Assembly (NCBI RefSeq): GCF_937949835.1
Contig: NZ_CALEDC010000091.1
Span: forward strand, 1-5,148
DNA from: an uncultured Campylobacter sp.
GTDB lineage: Bacteria; Campylobacterota; Campylobacteria; Campylobacterales; Campylobacteraceae
Reading direction: 5' to 3'
DNA: 5,148 bases
The translations under genes and the position numbers were made by a program. Position 1 is the first letter of the stretch, and the number at the start of each line of letters is the position of its first letter. Shown piece by piece: positions 4,352 through 5,148 of this stretch. The notes under the pieces are model-generated. The model searched no databases. It had not been told where the DNA came from and saw only the letters and a program-made list of their open reading frames with translations.

Positions 4352-5148
4352 TCAGCTAAGGATTGCTCTTAATCCTTCAAGTCCGCCTGCCTTTATCGCC
4401 ATACCTCTATACGCGCTTACGTGAGTATCTGGCGGGTTTATGCGGATTAGATGAGCGCGCTTAAATCTTTTTGCCATCCTTTCTCCGTAAATCCTGATCG
4501 TAGGCACCGCAAGACCTGCTCCGATCTCAATTATGGCTATTTTGGAGTTCATATTGTGACTAAGCCACGTATCATACTTTTTGCGCTGCGCCCAAGCTCT
4601 TTTGTGATTAAATTCGTGATCATAAAACATAAGGATATTTGGGCGGCTCACGCATCCGCATTCAGGACAAACGGGCATCTTTGTAACGATAAATCTATCC
4701 TCATCCACTTCGACATTATTTTCGTCCATATTCCATATATTTCCGTCATCGCTATGAATACACTGCGCGTGATGTATGGAGCCATGGATCTCGTAAATTT
4801 TATCCTTGTCAAATCCCACCTTTTCAAAATGCCCGTCTACGTTTGAAGTGTAGATAAAATAGTTTTCGCCTTTTGCTTCGCAAAGATTTTTTAGTAGGGT
4901 AAAACCCTCGTGAGGCTGGGTTGCGTTATAGAGCTTTAGCCTGTGTCCGTAAAACGCCCAAGCTAGCTCAGGGCTGCTAAAAAACCACTGCGGATTTGCC
5001 ATCTCGGTAAAGCTTAAATTTTTATCCTTTAAAGGCGGGTAGGCTTTCCAAAATCCAAGATTGCCTCTAAAATCAGGCAGTCCGCTATCTACGCCCATGC
5101 CTGCTCCTGCGGTTATGATGACGGCTTCGGCGTTTGCGACGATTTCTT
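4352..5148 (-). CDS. SIR2-family NAD-dependent protein deacylase (5' end outside window)
   Basis: Sirtuins use NAD to remove acyl groups from lysine, giving nicotinamide and O-acyl-ADP-ribose; some transfer ADP-ribose instead. The open frame runs to the window edge: EIVANAEAVIITAGAG precedes MGVDSGLPDFRG, together making the family's GAGxSxxxGxPDFR NAD-binding motif. The ATG at 5098 is therefore internal and at least 16 more residues exist. Counting from that methionine, TSNVDGH (84-90) matches the TQNID segment, H105 in EIHGS is the catalytic histidine, and C113, C144, C147 and C149 lie in the zinc region, followed by RPNILMF. IEIGAGLAVPT (190-200) is the late NAD-binding loop. The first zinc knuckle is odd, with C113 followed by IHSDD instead of a second cysteine. 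About 264 residues are visible. It is probably the first visible gene of an operon with the WYL regulator and macro-domain protein. Confidence 0.9.
   Translation of the reverse strand, partial: EIVANAEAVIITAGAGMGVDSGLPDFRGNLGFWKAYPPLKDKNLSFTEMANPQWFFSSPELAWAFYGHRLKLYNATQPHEGFTLLKNLCEAKGENYFIYTSNVDGHFEKVGFDKDKIYEIHGSIHHAQCIHSDDGNIWNMDENNVEVDEDRFIVTKMPVCPECGCVSRPNILMFYDHEFNHKRAWAQRKKYDTWLSHNMNSKIAIIEIGAGLAVPTIRIYGERMAKRFKRAHLIRINPPDTHVSAYRGMAIKAGGLEGLRAILS

Noticed and set aside
4352..5098. Sirtuin starting at the ATG at 5098
   Set aside because: The residues before that methionine (AVIITAGAG) complete the invariant NAD-binding motif, so the gene begins beyond the window.
4352..5148. SirTM-class sirtuin (ADP-ribosyltransferase paired with a macro domain)
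   Set aside because: That class replaces the catalytic histidine. Here the histidine is kept in EIHGS, and the lipoylation-linked partner genes are not visible.
1..5148. Recurring AAATTT words as a repeat array or CRISPR
   Set aside because: Spacing is irregular and the words are short. This is the general composition of Campylobacter DNA, and no direct repeat with regular spacers is seen.

Overview
The window looks like chromosome from a Campylobacter or a close relative in the Campylobacterota. The non-coding DNA is AT-rich and saturated with AAATTT-type words, promoters have a clear TATAAT-like -10 but no obvious -35, and the hybrid-cluster protein resembles the compact form I associate with this group. 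The hcp gene is visibly richer in G+C than the rest, which would suit one of the moderate-GC oral species. The species assignment is inference.

Layout: positions 1-489 hold no intact gene. They contain a short hairpin and what may be a decayed coding remnant (about 139-331). A 12-bp-stem hairpin (490-531) lies just beyond the 3' end of hcp, which runs leftwards (552-1880) and encodes a short hybrid-cluster protein with every expected cluster ligand. The hcp upstream region carries a perfect FNR-type palindrome, TTGAT-TATA-ATCAA (1939-1952), centred about 41.5 bp before a predicted start site. This is the classic class II activator position and suggests induction under low oxygen or nitrosative stress.

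Rightwards, a TATAAT promoter (2057-2062) precedes a 24-residue lysine-rich ORF (2091-2165). Its stop codon overlaps by ATGA the start of a small, complete calcineurin-like metallophosphoesterase (2162-2719).

Facing this is a leftward cluster: a SIR2-family NAD-dependent deacylase (4352 to beyond the window edge), a WYL-type transcription regulator (4306-3383), and a macro-domain protein (3386-2847) whose start overlaps the regulator's stop by ATGA. The regulator is split by one in-frame TAA at 3929-3931, with the reading frame intact on both sides. A sirtuin consumes NAD and releases O-acyl-ADP-ribose, and macro domains bind or hydrolyse ADP-ribose derivatives. The cluster therefore reads as a possible NAD/ADP-ribose module with its own regulator. 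That link, and any link to the convergent phosphoesterase, is inference from gene order and families.
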